In this document: piece by piece, positions 25,183 through 34,045 of the stretch
How positions within the stretch are numbered: position 1 is the first letter of the stretch
Layout of the letters: each line of letters opens with the position of its first letter
NCBI GenBank assembly: GCA_024228395.1
Contig: JAAETM010000468.1
Span: forward strand, 1 to 40,149
Source of the DNA: a bacterium
Lineage (GTDB): Bacteria; Planctomycetota; UBA1135; GCA-002686595
Length of the DNA: 40,149 nucleotides
Direction: 5' to 3'
Notes under the pieces: generated by a model
The model's database searches: none
Told to the model about the DNA's origin: nothing
Seen by the model: the letters and a program-made list of their open reading frames with translations, nothing else
Translations under genes and position numbers: made by a program

Positions 25183-28179
25183 ATGAGACTCTGTCTAGTG
25201 GATCCCAGTCATTCAAACACGTTTCACACCATGACAATCAAACTCCGCCTAATCCTTCTTCTGCTGATCCCCATTGCCGCAATCGTCTATTCAGGCCTGG
25301 TTGACTTCCAGGACAGTCGACGTGCGACGCGTGAGATGGATCAGATTGACACGCTGGTTCAAATTGCTGTCAAGACCAGCACGTTGATCCATGAAACCCA
25401 AAAGGAGCGTGGACGGACGGCCGGTTTCGTTGGAAGTGCGGGCACTGTGTTCCGAGAAGAATTGGCGGCGCAACGCTCCGAAACGGACAAGCGCATTGTC
25501 GAACTGCGGGGGTTTCTTGATAACATCGATCTAGATGATCTCGATCAAGAGTTCGTCAGCACATACCAGAATGCGTTGGCGGACCTTGATCAACTGAATG
25601 ACATGCGTGGGGACATTTCCGCCCTGAAGTTGCCGCTTGGAGAGGCGCTTGGGTACTACACGGGAATGAACGTTCACTTCATTGAGTCAATAAGTCTGGC
25701 CGCTACGACGTCAAGCAATGCCACATTGGCGACATCCATCGCAGCCTATGGGAACTATCTCAAGGCCAAGGACAAGGCCGGCATAGAACGAGCAGTGCTC
25801 GCCAAGACCTTTGCCGTCGACCGACTAGGGCCTGGCTCTCTGCGCAAGTTCAGCAGTCTCGTGACTGGGCAAGAGGCTCACTTCGATGCCTTTGACGCTC
25901 TCGCATCGCCTGAGGATCGTGCCGCCCACGCCGATGTGATGTCTGATCCCGTCGTAGCCGAAGTCCAACGTATTCGAGACATCGTTTTCAGGCTCGGCGA
26001 GGTGAGGACCACTGGGTTTGGGATTGATCCCGCCAACTGGTTCCAGGTGAAGAGTAGCGTGATTGAATCTATCAAACGTGTGGAGGACCAGGTGGCTTCT
26101 GATCTGCTGGCGCTTGCGAATGAAGCCAAAAATAGCGATGTGGCCGACCTCTTGCACTTGTCCACATCAATCAGTGCGCTGGTCCATGAGACCCAGAAAG
26201 AGCGGGGGCTCACGGCTTCCTACCTGGGTAGCGACCGCGGAGAATTTGCGCTGGAGTTGGCCGAACAGCAGAAGGCCGTAGATCAACTTACGCAAGGCTT
26301 CCTTGCTGCAGTCGGCCAACTGAACGCGAGTGGCCTTGAGAGCGATTTCGCGGCAAAGCTGGATCGAAGTACGGCTCACCTAAGCATGCTTGGCGGGCAT
26401 CGTTCAGGAATATCTAACGGGAAAGTCTCCGGTGACGCGGCGCTGGAGTTTTACACGGAGCTCAACAGCCGGATGCTTGGCACGGTTGCCGCCGTAACGA
26501 ACAGCACAGCAAGCGGTCCGATTCGGTCCGCGATCATCGCCTACGTGAGTCTCTTGCAGGGTAAAGAACGCGCCGGGCTGGAGCGTGCTGTTCTTGCCAA
26601 GACCTTTGCAGCGGATCGATTCGAAGAGGGAACCCTGCGGAGATTCGGAGCCCTTGTAGCCGAGCAATCCGCTTACTTCGACAGTTTCCGTGAGTGGGCT
26701 ACACCTGCGCAGGTCACACACTTCGACCAAACAGTCGCTGGATCTGCCGTGGACGAGGCACAGGGGATGCGGGATGTGGCCTTTGCCCTAGGTGCAGCTA
26801 AGGCGGAGGGCTTCGGCATCGATGCCGACTACTGGTTCGCTACGATTTCCAAGAAGATCGATCTGCTGAAAAAGACTGAGAACACTCTTTCGAGTTCCCT
26901 TGCCACGGCGGTGGATCTCGAGAAAGAAGCGGTATGGAAAGCAAAGGTCATATCCACGGCTACGGCTATAGTCGTGCTGCTGCTTGTGTTGGCTGGCAGC
27001 TTCATTTCGGCGCGGGTGATCAATGCTCGGGTTCAACTCGTTGTGCGGGGGATCAACAAGGTCTCCGAGACGAGTGATTTAACCACTCGTTTTGCAGACA
27101 CCTCCAAGGATGAATTCGGGCAGGTTTGTCGTAGTTTTGATGAGCTATTGACCAAGGTCGGCGGGATTATCGTGGACGTTGACCTTGCTGCCAATGAAAT
27201 ATCGCAGAGTACCGGTCAGGTCAGCTCATCCAGTGAGTCGCTGTCCAGCAGCTCTCAGGAACAGGCGGCCACATTGGCAGAGATCAGTATTTCAATGGCG
27301 GAAATTTCCTCCAAGATACAGAAGGGTGCGGAAAGTGCTGGCGAAGCAGAGAGTCTCGCTGGAGACTCCCAAAAGGCGGCAGACGACGGAAAGACCGAGA
27401 TCGAACAATTACTTTCGGCCATGGACGACATCCAGGCATCGAGTGCCGAGATCTCCGGAGTGATCCGAGTAATCGACGAAATCGCCTTCCAAACGAACTT
27501 GCTTGCCCTGAATGCTGCGGTTGAGGCTGCTCGAGCTGGGGAAGCCGGCAAGGGATTCGCGGTGGTTGCCGAGGAGGTGCGCAGCCTCGCTCTGCGAAGC
27601 ACTGCTGCTGCCCAAGAAACCACGGAGATGATTGAGAACTCAAGGGTTCGGGCCAATCGCGCTGCGGAGCGGTCCCAACGGGTCGAGGATGTGCTGAACG
27701 AAATCATTGCCGGCGCCACCTCAGTGAACAGTATTCTGGGCGAGATCGCGGAGGGATCGAAGGATCAGGCCGCCAGCATGGAACAGATCACAAGCGGCCT
27801 GCATCAACTCGACGGTGTCACGCAACAAAATGCAGCAAGTTCTGAGGAACTCGCAGCAACTGCGGTTCAGTGCACAGCCATGACCGTCGCAATGAACCAC
27901 ATTGTCAAACGCTTCAGGTCCCATGTGAGCGATCGACGCAAGGTGAATCGCTCGAATAGCAACTACAAAGGCCCGGAGCGCCGCTGCCTTCAACAGGCCA
28001 AGGACAAGGCGCTTGGCCGAAGGGAACAGGCGAGCTCACGGCCTGGGAGCACGGTTGACCGCGGAACTGAAGAAAAGGTTGATACGGACGGTCAAACCCA
28101 ACCCAAGTCCCCTCTACCGAGCTGGCGCAATTCCGACCAAAGGGAACTCCACAACACGGATACGCGGTCGCACGCATGA
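25183..28179 (+). CDS. Methyl-accepting chemotaxis protein with two tandem NIT sensor domains
   Basis: A 998-residue inner-membrane chemoreceptor. Membrane helix 1 is [19 protein letters not shown] at about 20-38. The periplasmic region holds two successive nitrate/nitrite-sensing-type (NIT) domains: the first begins with [18 protein letters not shown] near 70, the second with [18 protein letters not shown] near 335, and each later has a near-identical [10 protein letters not shown] block. Helix 2 ([17 protein letters not shown]) at about 590-610 leads to a HAMP (about 610-665), then the signalling hairpin whose tip is [38 protein letters not shown] near 765-803. YKGPERR near 930 follows, a common tail in such receptors. 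No che genes are nearby, so it is an orphan receptor. Nitrate sensing is inferred from family. Confidence 0.93.
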   Translation: MRLCLVDPSHSNTFHTMTIKLRLILLLLIPIAAIVYSGLVDFQDSRRATREMDQIDTLVQIAVKTSTLIHETQKERGRTAGFVGSAGTVFREELAAQRSETDKRIVELRGFLDNIDLDDLDQEFVSTYQNALADLDQLNDMRGDISALKLPLGEALGYYTGMNVHFIESISLAATTSSNATLATSIAAYGNYLKAKDKAGIERAVLAKTFAVDRLGPGSLRKFSSLVTGQEAHFDAFDALASPEDRAAHADVMSDPVVAEVQRIRDIVFRLGEVRTTGFGIDPANWFQVKSSVIESIKRVEDQVASDLLALANEAKNSDVADLLHLSTSISALVHETQKERGLTASYLGSDRGEFALELAEQQKAVDQLTQGFLAAVGQLNASGLESDFAAKLDRSTAHLSMLGGHRSGISNGKVSGDAALEFYTELNSRMLGTVAAVTNSTASGPIRSAIIAYVSLLQGKERAGLERAVLAKTFAADRFEEGTLRRFGALVAEQSAYFDSFREWATPAQVTHFDQTVAGSAVDEAQGMRDVAFALGAAKAEGFGIDADYWFATISKKIDLLKKTENTLSSSLATAVDLEKEAVWKAKVISTATAIVVLLLVLAGSFISARVINARVQLVVRGINKVSETSDLTTRFADTSKDEFGQVCRSFDELLTKVGGIIVDVDLAANEISQSTGQVSSSSESLSSSSQEQAATLAEISISMAEISSKIQKGAESAGEAESLAGDSQKAADDGKTEIEQLLSAMDDIQASSAEISGVIRVIDEIAFQTNLLALNAAVEAARAGEAGKGFAVVAEEVRSLALRSTAAAQETTEMIENSRVRANRAAERSQRVEDVLNEIIAGATSVNSILGEIAEGSKDQAASMEQITSGLHQLDGVTQQNAASSEELAATAVQCTAMTVAMNHIVKRFRSHVSDRRKVNRSNSNYKGPERRCLQQAKDKALGRREQASSRPGSTVDRGTEEKVDTDGQTQPKSPLPSWRNSDQRELHNTDTRSHA

Positions 28180-28313
28180 CCACGGACTGAGCGTGAAGAC
28201 ATACCCGCGTGAAGTTAGATCCGGACCGTAACGTCAGCCCCCCTACTGCATCATTGGCGCCGGTACCATGGCGCTGGGAAGTAGCAATTGTGCACAACTC
28301 CCCATCCCTAGGA

Positions 28314-29927
28314 TCACTCTCCAGCCAGGTCCAGGCCAGCGAGGGAGTCAACGCACAGCACGGGGTGTGCTCGCTCCAGATGTAGGTGATCGTCAAAGAA
28401 GTTCCAGGTGGTCAACGAGTCCTCGCTCTGGGGCTCGAGGAGCTGGGCTGCGACCCGAGCGAGCGCCTGGTCGGCGCGTACAAGCAGTGTCCCGGCGGGC
28501 AGGTGCACGGAGTGGTTCTTCCACTCACCGTCTAGGCTGATCTCGTTGTGGCCCTGGAAAGGGCGCTCCACGCGGTGCTGCTTGGCGACCATGAAGGCCG
28601 AGACCTCGACGTTGGCATCAGCGGTGAGGCGCGTGACCTCCAGGCCGTGGAGTTTCAACACATCGAGCACGGCTTCGTCGGCGTCTTGAACAACCCACGC
28701 GGCGGGCAGGGGGCGGCGCCGGGCGGAGGTGAAGCGATCGCGCACGAGCATGGGTTCTGCGGTGAATCCCTCACCGGCAATGCGCCTAGTCCCGAGCCCT
28801 TCGATCTCTACGGAGCTCAGGATGCCCACGAGAACATCCTGCTGGTGCCCTTTTTCCAGCTTCGTGTCCCAGGCAAACTGCACGCTGGCATCGCGCTCGA
28901 CAACCTGGCGATCCGCGCGCGCACACAACTCGCGAAGCTGGACCTCATGGGCCACTGCGGCCCGCAGATTCTCCAGAACGAAGGCGCGCGTGGCCGCCAC
29001 TCGCATCTTGAAGGGAACGTAGCTGAAGGCCTCCGCTAAAACGGCAAACCGATTGCGCAGACCCATATAGTTGGTTCCAAAGCGTGGCCTGTGATCGTAG
29101 GTGCTCCAACTCTTCTGCTGCCTGCCACCGAAATTGCCATAGTCAAAGGTCCGGAAGCCGTGCTTTTCGAGGGTGGCTCCCCGCACCTCCGGCAAGAAGA
29201 CATCGCGGACAAAACCATCCAGCTCCGCATCCACATTGGTAGAGAGTGAGGGCGAGTACGTCAGGTGATAACCGTGGGAGGAACCATTCGTAGTATGAAG
29301 GTCCATGAACAGGTGTGGATCGAAGCGATTCACAAGCCCGAGCAAACCCCGACACTCGGGCGATTCGACCTTGATGAAGTCCCGGTTCAAGTCGAGGCCC
29401 TGGGCGTTGGGTCGGTCCCCCACGCCACCGTCGGGGCCATTCTGGCTGACGCGGTGCTTGCGGTCGATGTCGTCATTTCCATCTGCATTGTAGATCGGGA
29501 CAAAGACAATGACGGCACGCTTCAACAGGTCTTCATGCTGTCCCAGGGAGAAGTCACGCAGGATCCCCATGACGGCTTCCTTGCCCTCGACCTCTCCACC
29601 GTGGATGTTGGCATTGATCAGAATGCGCAGCCGGTCCCCGGCGGCAACAGCCGTCGTTTGCTTGGGAAGCGGCGCGCCAACGGTGACGGTCAAAAGGTCG
29701 CGCCCCTCGTTGCTCTCCCCCGCGCTGCCCACGCGCAGGCGATCAGCCGCGGGCATTGCGGACAGGGCCTTCACAAAGGTCCGCATCTCCGCATGGGTCG
29801 AGGTTCGGGTGAAGCCGCTCTGTTCGGCCGCTGAGAGGGGGACCTTCACGGCTTGAGCGCACGCTAGACTAGGCAAGGCGGCCAGGGTGCAGGCCAAGCA
29901 GGTCACGAGGCGATGGTGGAGTTGCAT
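28314..29927 (-). CDS. Secreted M14 family zinc carboxypeptidase
   Basis: A 537-residue exported protein. Signal peptide: QLHHRLVTCLACTLAALPSLACA with cleavage before Gln25. The M14 catalytic core follows: NIHGGEVEGKEAV supplies zinc ligands His109 and Glu112, LDLNRDF supplies substrate-binding Arg182, MDLHTTNGSSHGY supplies His211 and LAEAFSYV the general-base Glu299. The arrangement suggests a metallocarboxypeptidase acting on proteins or cell-wall peptides outside the cytoplasm. A C-terminal 190-residue region has no recognised domain. ATG at 29927 is chosen because it opens the signal peptide; the frame is open to 30194 but upstream residues do not look like protein. It converges on the chemoreceptor gene with 134 bases between. 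Confidence 0.88.
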   Translation of the reverse strand: MQLHHRLVTCLACTLAALPSLACAQAVKVPLSAAEQSGFTRTSTHAEMRTFVKALSAMPAADRLRVGSAGESNEGRDLLTVTVGAPLPKQTTAVAAGDRLRILINANIHGGEVEGKEAVMGILRDFSLGQHEDLLKRAVIVFVPIYNADGNDDIDRKHRVSQNGPDGGVGDRPNAQGLDLNRDFIKVESPECRGLLGLVNRFDPHLFMDLHTTNGSSHGYHLTYSPSLSTNVDAELDGFVRDVFLPEVRGATLEKHGFRTFDYGNFGGRQQKSWSTYDHRPRFGTNYMGLRNRFAVLAEAFSYVPFKMRVAATRAFVLENLRAAVAHEVQLRELCARADRQVVERDASVQFAWDTKLEKGHQQDVLVGILSSVEIEGLGTRRIAGEGFTAEPMLVRDRFTSARRRPLPAAWVVQDADEAVLDVLKLHGLEVTRLTADANVEVSAFMVAKQHRVERPFQGHNEISLDGEWKNHSVHLPAGTLLVRADQALARVAAQLLEPQSEDSLTTWNFFDDHLHLERAHPVLCVDSLAGLDLAGE

Positions 29928-30291
29928 GGCCTGGAGGATAGTGCACGCGCAGAAGAATTGCCCGGCCTTTGGGCGCACTGGCGGAAGGCCTTTTGCCTGA
30001 GAGCTGCGTGGTTGCGCGGTTGGTTGGAATTGGGCTGAAAGTGGCCTTTCGGCAATTGAAGTCGGTTTCATGGTGCAACCAGGGCCGATTTGGTCATTTT
30101 CCTGCCGATTGTTCAGCAAAATTGAACTATCGATACCCCGCTCCCTACACCGGGCCTGACCCCAGCCTTGCGACCGAGCTGGACCTAGCCCCAAAGCCCA
30201 TGGGGCATCGAGCTGGAGGCATCGGCGCTCCTTGGATGGCGAAACACGAAGTCGTCCTCAACACCCCCGCCGACGAAATGTTTGCAAAACC
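29928..30291. other. Divergent region between M14 peptidase and orphan gene
   Basis: No gene is supported in these 364 bases. A 5-bp inverted repeat GTTCA...TGAAC lies near 30113-30129. No good sigma-70 promoter was found on either strand. Confidence 0.3.
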
Positions 30292-30672
30292 ATGACCCAT
30301 ACACCGCCCTACTGTGAACCACCTGACGACCAGCTAAAGTCAATCAGTCTGGCGCAAGAGTTCCATTTGAAATCGAAGGGTACGGGAGCCGCGGCGCAGC
30401 TGTTTGAGAATGCGCTCTCGATCGGCCTTTCCGAACTGAATGAAAACTTGGCCCCACAGCAGGTGAAAGCTCATGCTGCTTGCACATGCCTCTCGATTGG
30501 TGCGAAGGTCCATGCGGACCCTGCCGCGCTGCGCGAGTTCACAGAGTTCTCTGCCGCCTGGATCAGGCGCAATCGAACCTCCACGCCAGACACGCAAAGT
30601 ACCTTCATTACCGTCGCCACCTTCCCGGTTGATCCGAATGTCGAGCTGGAACTGCCCCGGTCAGAAAACTGA
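30292..30672 (+). CDS. Orphan hypothetical protein, 126 residues
   Basis: I do not recognise this protein. It is soluble, without a signal peptide or membrane helix, and largely helical: LAQEFHLKSKGTGAAAQLFENALSIGLSELNENL, then APQQVKAHAACTCLSIGAKVHADPAALREFTEFSAAWIRR, then a short polar tail VELELPRSEN. Composition and codon pattern are plausible for a real gene, but no ribosome site is visible, and ATG 30292 is a guess from the N-terminus of the open frame (an upstream ATG exists at 30232). The last 12 codons and stop lie within a 30-bp inverted repeat. It converges with the SGNH gene. It could be a spurious frame. Confidence 0.5.
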   Translation: MTHTPPYCEPPDDQLKSISLAQEFHLKSKGTGAAAQLFENALSIGLSELNENLAPQQVKAHAACTCLSIGAKVHADPAALREFTEFSAAWIRRNRTSTPDTQSTFITVATFPVDPNVELELPRSEN

Positions 30673-30698
30673 TCGGGGCAGTTCCAGCTCGACATTCG
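30635..30698. repeat. 30-bp inverted repeat with AAAA loop
   Basis: Bases 30635-30664 pair with 30669-30698 in all 30 positions of the plus-strand RNA, with one G.U wobble (30660 with 30673); the loop is AAAA (30665-30668). The arms begin CGAATGTCGAGCTGGAACTG and mirror it. The stop codon of the orphan gene (30670-30672) lies inside the right arm, and the convergent SGNH gene stops 9 bases after it. It acts most simply as a bidirectional terminator or transcript-end stabiliser. There is no T tail on either side, and the stem is longer than normal. Confidence 0.85.
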
Positions 30699-30706
30699 CA
30701 AGCCCC

Positions 30707-32101
30707 CTACCAGACGCTCAAGCGCGCCCAGTCAAAATCCGTCGCTGTCCCCGCATCGGACCACGATTGACGCAAGCGCACGCTCAAGGGGGCTCCCAGG
30801 GGTGCGGACTCCAGGTCGGCGGTATTCACCGTCAACATGTCCGATTCGAAAATTCCGGGCACCGGAGTGACCTGATTGATAGAGCTGGCAATGACCCGAT
30901 TTCCGGCAAGGAGCTGCATTTCGTATCCCCCGTAAGCCGTAGTCCCACGCGAATTGCCCGGCAGCCTCTGCCCCACCGCGATCTCAAACCGATATGTCTT
31001 GCCGGATTCCAAAGTCGTGGGAAGAACTTGATACACCCAACCCAAACTCGGATCGCCACCCAAGTTTTCCAGGGACAACACTTCGTCGCCCTCCGCGCCA
31101 ACGGGGGTTTGGGCCCCTTCGGCATTCTGATAACTATCCGATCCTGGGTTGAAGACACCCGTGATCAGATTCGACTGGGTAGGGTACACCCAGTCCATCA
31201 ATGAGAGGGTGGAGTGCTCTTGATCGATCAGTCCCAAGGTCTCGAAACTTGGTTCTTGCAAGCTCGGGGTGGCCAAGGTCGGAGGCAGCAGACTTCCATC
31301 CAACGCAGCGATCAAGGCGTCGTGCATCACAAGGGCGACCTTTTCCTGACCGACTGCATTGAGATGCAATCCATCGGGCAGAATATCCGTTGCCAGATTC
31401 AAAAGCGGACGCAAATCGACAAGCGCAACCGGGGACTGCGGGGTGCTCCAAAGCAACACGGAAAACTCCAGCAGATTGTTGAAAACCGGCAAGAAGTCCG
31501 CGTTTGCCACATACCAGGACCCTGAACCAATCGGAGGAAGTGTGGCCAGCAGGAAAACCGTCGCTGGCGCTTGACCGCGTACCTTTCCGATGATTTCTTC
31601 CAGATTAGAGATACCGTCTTGAACCCCCGAAAAACCCCTCTGCCCCACATCGTTTGTCCCGAGCAAAATCAGACAAACGTCTGGGGTTTGACTGGCCACG
31701 AATTGCGAAACAAGGGGCAGCACCTCATCGGTTCGCAACCCGGCATAACCCTCATGGTCGCGATCAAAACTGGTGTAGTAATTCGGATAGTCATCCGGAT
31801 TTGGGACAGAGGTCCCGTTTTCGCCGACGATTGAGAAGCGAGTGCCCACAAATTCAACCAAGCGCCCGCTGTCCTGCAAGTCAAACCACAGGGGATAACG
31901 AAACGAAGGCAAGCCCCCTCCCCCTTGGGTATTGGAATCCCCAATACACATGATTCGCATCACGAAACAGGGGGCTCCGGGGCGATCTCCAGTGCAGGCT
32001 TCTCCAGGAACGCCCACAGGTGGGGAGCTTCGGGCACACTGAACGCCGGCCAAGGCCAAGAGGACAAGAAGCCCTGTGGTGAGTGTGGAGGTGCGTTTCA
32101 T
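30707..32101 (-). CDS. Secreted SGNH hydrolase with C-terminal jelly-roll-like domain
   Basis: A 464-residue exported protein. Residues 1-22 (TSTLTTGLLVLLALAGVQC) form a signal peptide; the final Cys is preceded by Gln, so a lipobox is doubtful. The SGNH catalytic domain (about 45-270) is intact: MCIGDSNTQG gives Ser56, HEGYAGLRTDEV gives the Gly block, LLGTND gives Asn150, and DGLHLNAVG gives Asp243 and His246. The last 180 residues (SFETLGLIDQEH... to DFDWARLSVW) form a beta-rich carbohydrate-binding-like or discoidin-like module. It likely removes acyl groups from a polysaccharide or hydrolyses esters outside the cell. A TATAAT lies just ahead of its start. It faces the radical SAM gene head-to-head. 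Confidence 0.85.
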   Translation of the reverse strand: MKRTSTLTTGLLVLLALAGVQCARSSPPVGVPGEACTGDRPGAPCFVMRIMCIGDSNTQGGGGLPSFRYPLWFDLQDSGRLVEFVGTRFSIVGENGTSVPNPDDYPNYYTSFDRDHEGYAGLRTDEVLPLVSQFVASQTPDVCLILLGTNDVGQRGFSGVQDGISNLEEIIGKVRGQAPATVFLLATLPPIGSGSWYVANADFLPVFNNLLEFSVLLWSTPQSPVALVDLRPLLNLATDILPDGLHLNAVGQEKVALVMHDALIAALDGSLLPPTLATPSLQEPSFETLGLIDQEHSTLSLMDWVYPTQSNLITGVFNPGSDSYQNAEGAQTPVGAEGDEVLSLENLGGDPSLGWVYQVLPTTLESGKTYRFEIAVGQRLPGNSRGTTAYGGYEMQLLAGNRVIASSINQVTPVPGIFESDMLTVNTADLESAPLGAPLSVRLRQSWSDAGTATDFDWARLSVW

Positions 32102-32440
32102 TGCGAGTTTAGGGAATTATACCCCTTCAATAGAACTCTGCCCTCAGAATCGATTTCCAAACACGCGAATCACCGGACATGGCCCTGCTTGGCCGGGCAC
32201 CCCAAACCGAACACCGCCACATCCCTATTCACAAAAGCCCAGTCCAGCGTTACCAACTTGAGTCAGTACGCCAAGGAGCCCCCAACCAATACCGAACTCC
32301 GACTATGGTTTTGTTTCGTCCACTTCTCCGGAAATGCCCCCATGTCCAATGCTGGCGGTTTTTGGTGTCAACCTCAGGAGTAGGAAAGGTCCCTTGAGCA
32401 CAATTCGGGCACTGCGGCGCCAATGCTGCTATCCTGAAGC
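32102..32440. other. Divergent region between SGNH gene and radical SAM gene
   Basis: No gene is supported in these 339 bases. The only site of note is a minus-strand TATAAT listed separately. Short open frames here have no family features. Confidence 0.4.
32116..32121 (-). promoter_or_regulatory. Consensus -10 box of the SGNH gene
   Basis: On the minus strand TATAAT ends 15 bases upstream of the ATG at 32101, giving an expected transcript start only about 8 bases from the start codon, i.e. an almost leaderless message. No good -35 hexamer is visible 17 bases upstream, so the call rests on the perfect -10 alone. Confidence 0.4.
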
Positions 32441-33922
32441 ATGCGCATTCTCCTGGCGAGCCCACCCATTTCCGATCTGGAACATGTGGAAGGAGCCTTC
32501 CAGCCGGTCGGTCTCAATTGCCTGGAACGGTACTTGATTACCAAGGGCTACAAACCACAACACGAGGGCATCCACAAATCCAGTTGGGAGCATGTGGATG
32601 CCGAACTGAAGCGCATTCAGCCGGATGTGGTTGGCATTACGGTCTACACCCACACGCAGGCAGCGGCGGAATAGTTCTGCGTCCACATACGAAAGCTCAG
32701 CCCGGGTACGAAAATCATCCTCGGCGAACATCACGCCGCTTTCATGACCCAACAGGTGTTAGAGAATTGGGAAGTGGACGCCATCGTGCCCAACGAGGGA
32801 GAGGTCCCTTTCCTCAAAATCGTGCAAGCGGTAGAGCGCGATGAGCCGCTCGATGGACTTCCCGGATTGGCCATGCTGCACAATGGGGAGATCCGTCTTA
32901 CACCCGCCCCACCCCCCGTGCCCATCGACGAACTGCCGATTGAGAGCCACATGTACGAGGACCGCACGATCACCCACAAGGAAGCGGAATTCATGTCAGG
33001 AGGCACCCTGGGCCCAGAGCCTTGGCAGTACCGCACCTTCTGGATGAACACAACCCGGGGTTGTCCCTATCACTGCACCTTCTGTTCGGTGCTAGGCCGC
33101 AGCTCTTGGCGCATGGAGAGCCCTACGCGGGTTGTCGACCGCATGCAGCTCCTGCACGACGAGTACAACTGCCGCTATTTGTCATTCGGCGACAGTTCCT
33201 TCAATATCAAGCCAGGACGCGTGATCGAGATTTGCGATGAGATCGTCAAGCGCAAACTCAAGATTCGATGGTTTGCTTCGGGCATGCGCGCCAACAAGCA
33301 GTTGCTGCCGAAGCCGATGGTCGAGGCCATGACGCGGGCGGGTTGCGCGCTGATCTATTTTGGAGCCGAGTCAGGCTCGCGCGAAATCCTCAAGACCATT
33401 CGAAAGAACCTGAACCCGATGGACGTGGATCGGACGGTCTCCCTAACCCAATCCCACGGTATCCACGCGCGGGTTTCCCTGATGATCGGAAACCCGCGTG
33501 AGTCGGATGAGACGATCGATCAGACCTTGGCCCTGTTGGATCGTGTGGACCCTTCGCTCGCCGGCATCGCAATCGCGCAGATCTATCCTGGTTCGGAGCT
33601 GTTCACCCACGCCAAGGAGTTAGGTTATATCACCGACGAGTATTGGGCCAACGGCAACCACGCGATCCCCTTTTTCCCGAGCGCGAGCTATGCCACAACC
33701 ATGCGCTGGTACAACAAGATTCGATTCCGCAAGACACCGGCGCGTGGCTTGATCGGCCATCTCTATGGTGCCCGAGCTGGGCTGCATTCGCGCTTCGGCA
33801 TTTCGCTGGGACGAGGAGGAATCCGTTTTGGAACACCTCCCCCGCCCCTATTTTGCGACATGTCGGGGGCCAGTGAATTCGAGCTAGCGTCCCTTCCAAG
33901 GGACGCGGCTTCAGCCAAGTAG
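32441..33922 (+). pseudogene. B12-binding domain / radical SAM protein interrupted by one in-frame amber codon
   Basis: One continuous frame of 493 codons is broken only by TAG at 32672-32674 (codon 78). Before it: RILLASPPISDLEHVEGAFQP, the usual start of a B12-binding Rossmann domain, reaching VVGITVYTHTQAAAE. After it the same frame continues FCVHIRKLSPGTKIILGEHHAAF, which is the expected continuation of that domain, then the radical SAM domain with RGCPYHCTFCSVLG (CxxxCxxC) and MESGSREILKTI-like downstream blocks. Such proteins use a [4Fe-4S] cluster and SAM, often with cobalamin, to methylate or rearrange. The canonical DxHxxG cobalamin motif is not clear here. A CAG-to-TAG change would explain it; sequencing error, suppression or real inactivation cannot be told apart. 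TAG is used as an ordinary stop by other genes in this window. Confidence 0.75.
32744..33922 (+). CDS. Radical SAM domain part of the interrupted gene
   Basis: This is the part that could be translated from its own ATG (32744) if the amber codon stops the upstream ORF. It has 392 residues, keeps the complete CxxxCxxC motif in RGCPYHCTFCSVL and the TIM-barrel strands (RYLSFGDSSFNIKPGR, LKIRWFASGMRA, ALIYFGAESGSREIL, HARVSLMIGNPRESDET), and ends at TAG 33920-33922. It would lack the first half of the cobalamin-binding domain. No ribosome site precedes 32744, so this start is doubtful. It remains the same locus as the pseudogene entry. Confidence 0.6.
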   Translation: MTQQVLENWEVDAIVPNEGEVPFLKIVQAVERDEPLDGLPGLAMLHNGEIRLTPAPPPVPIDELPIESHMYEDRTITHKEAEFMSGGTLGPEPWQYRTFWMNTTRGCPYHCTFCSVLGRSSWRMESPTRVVDRMQLLHDEYNCRYLSFGDSSFNIKPGRVIEICDEIVKRKLKIRWFASGMRANKQLLPKPMVEAMTRAGCALIYFGAESGSREILKTIRKNLNPMDVDRTVSLTQSHGIHARVSLMIGNPRESDETIDQTLALLDRVDPSLAGIAIAQIYPGSELFTHAKELGYITDEYWANGNHAIPFFPSASYATTMRWYNKIRFRKTPARGLIGHLYGARAGLHSRFGISLGRGGIRFGTPPPPLFCDMSGASEFELASLPRDAASAK

Positions 33923-34045
33923 CGGGTTCGTTCCCCGAACAAACACAGGCCTCACGGCTTCGTGGACTGGCCGATCGATTCCAACGCAGCTGTCGGAGTG
34001 CCCGCCCTGCGAGCGCAACCTCGCCAAGGCGGCGTGCCCGTAATC

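Noticed and set aside
29928..30194. N-terminal extension of the M14 carboxypeptidase
   Set aside because: The signal peptide begins at 29927; upstream residues are low-similarity and lack a ribosome site.
32672..32674. Reassignment of TAG to an amino acid in this organism
   Set aside because: DUF523, matrixin, argS, the glycosyltransferase at 7419 and the beta-helix gene all end naturally at TAG.
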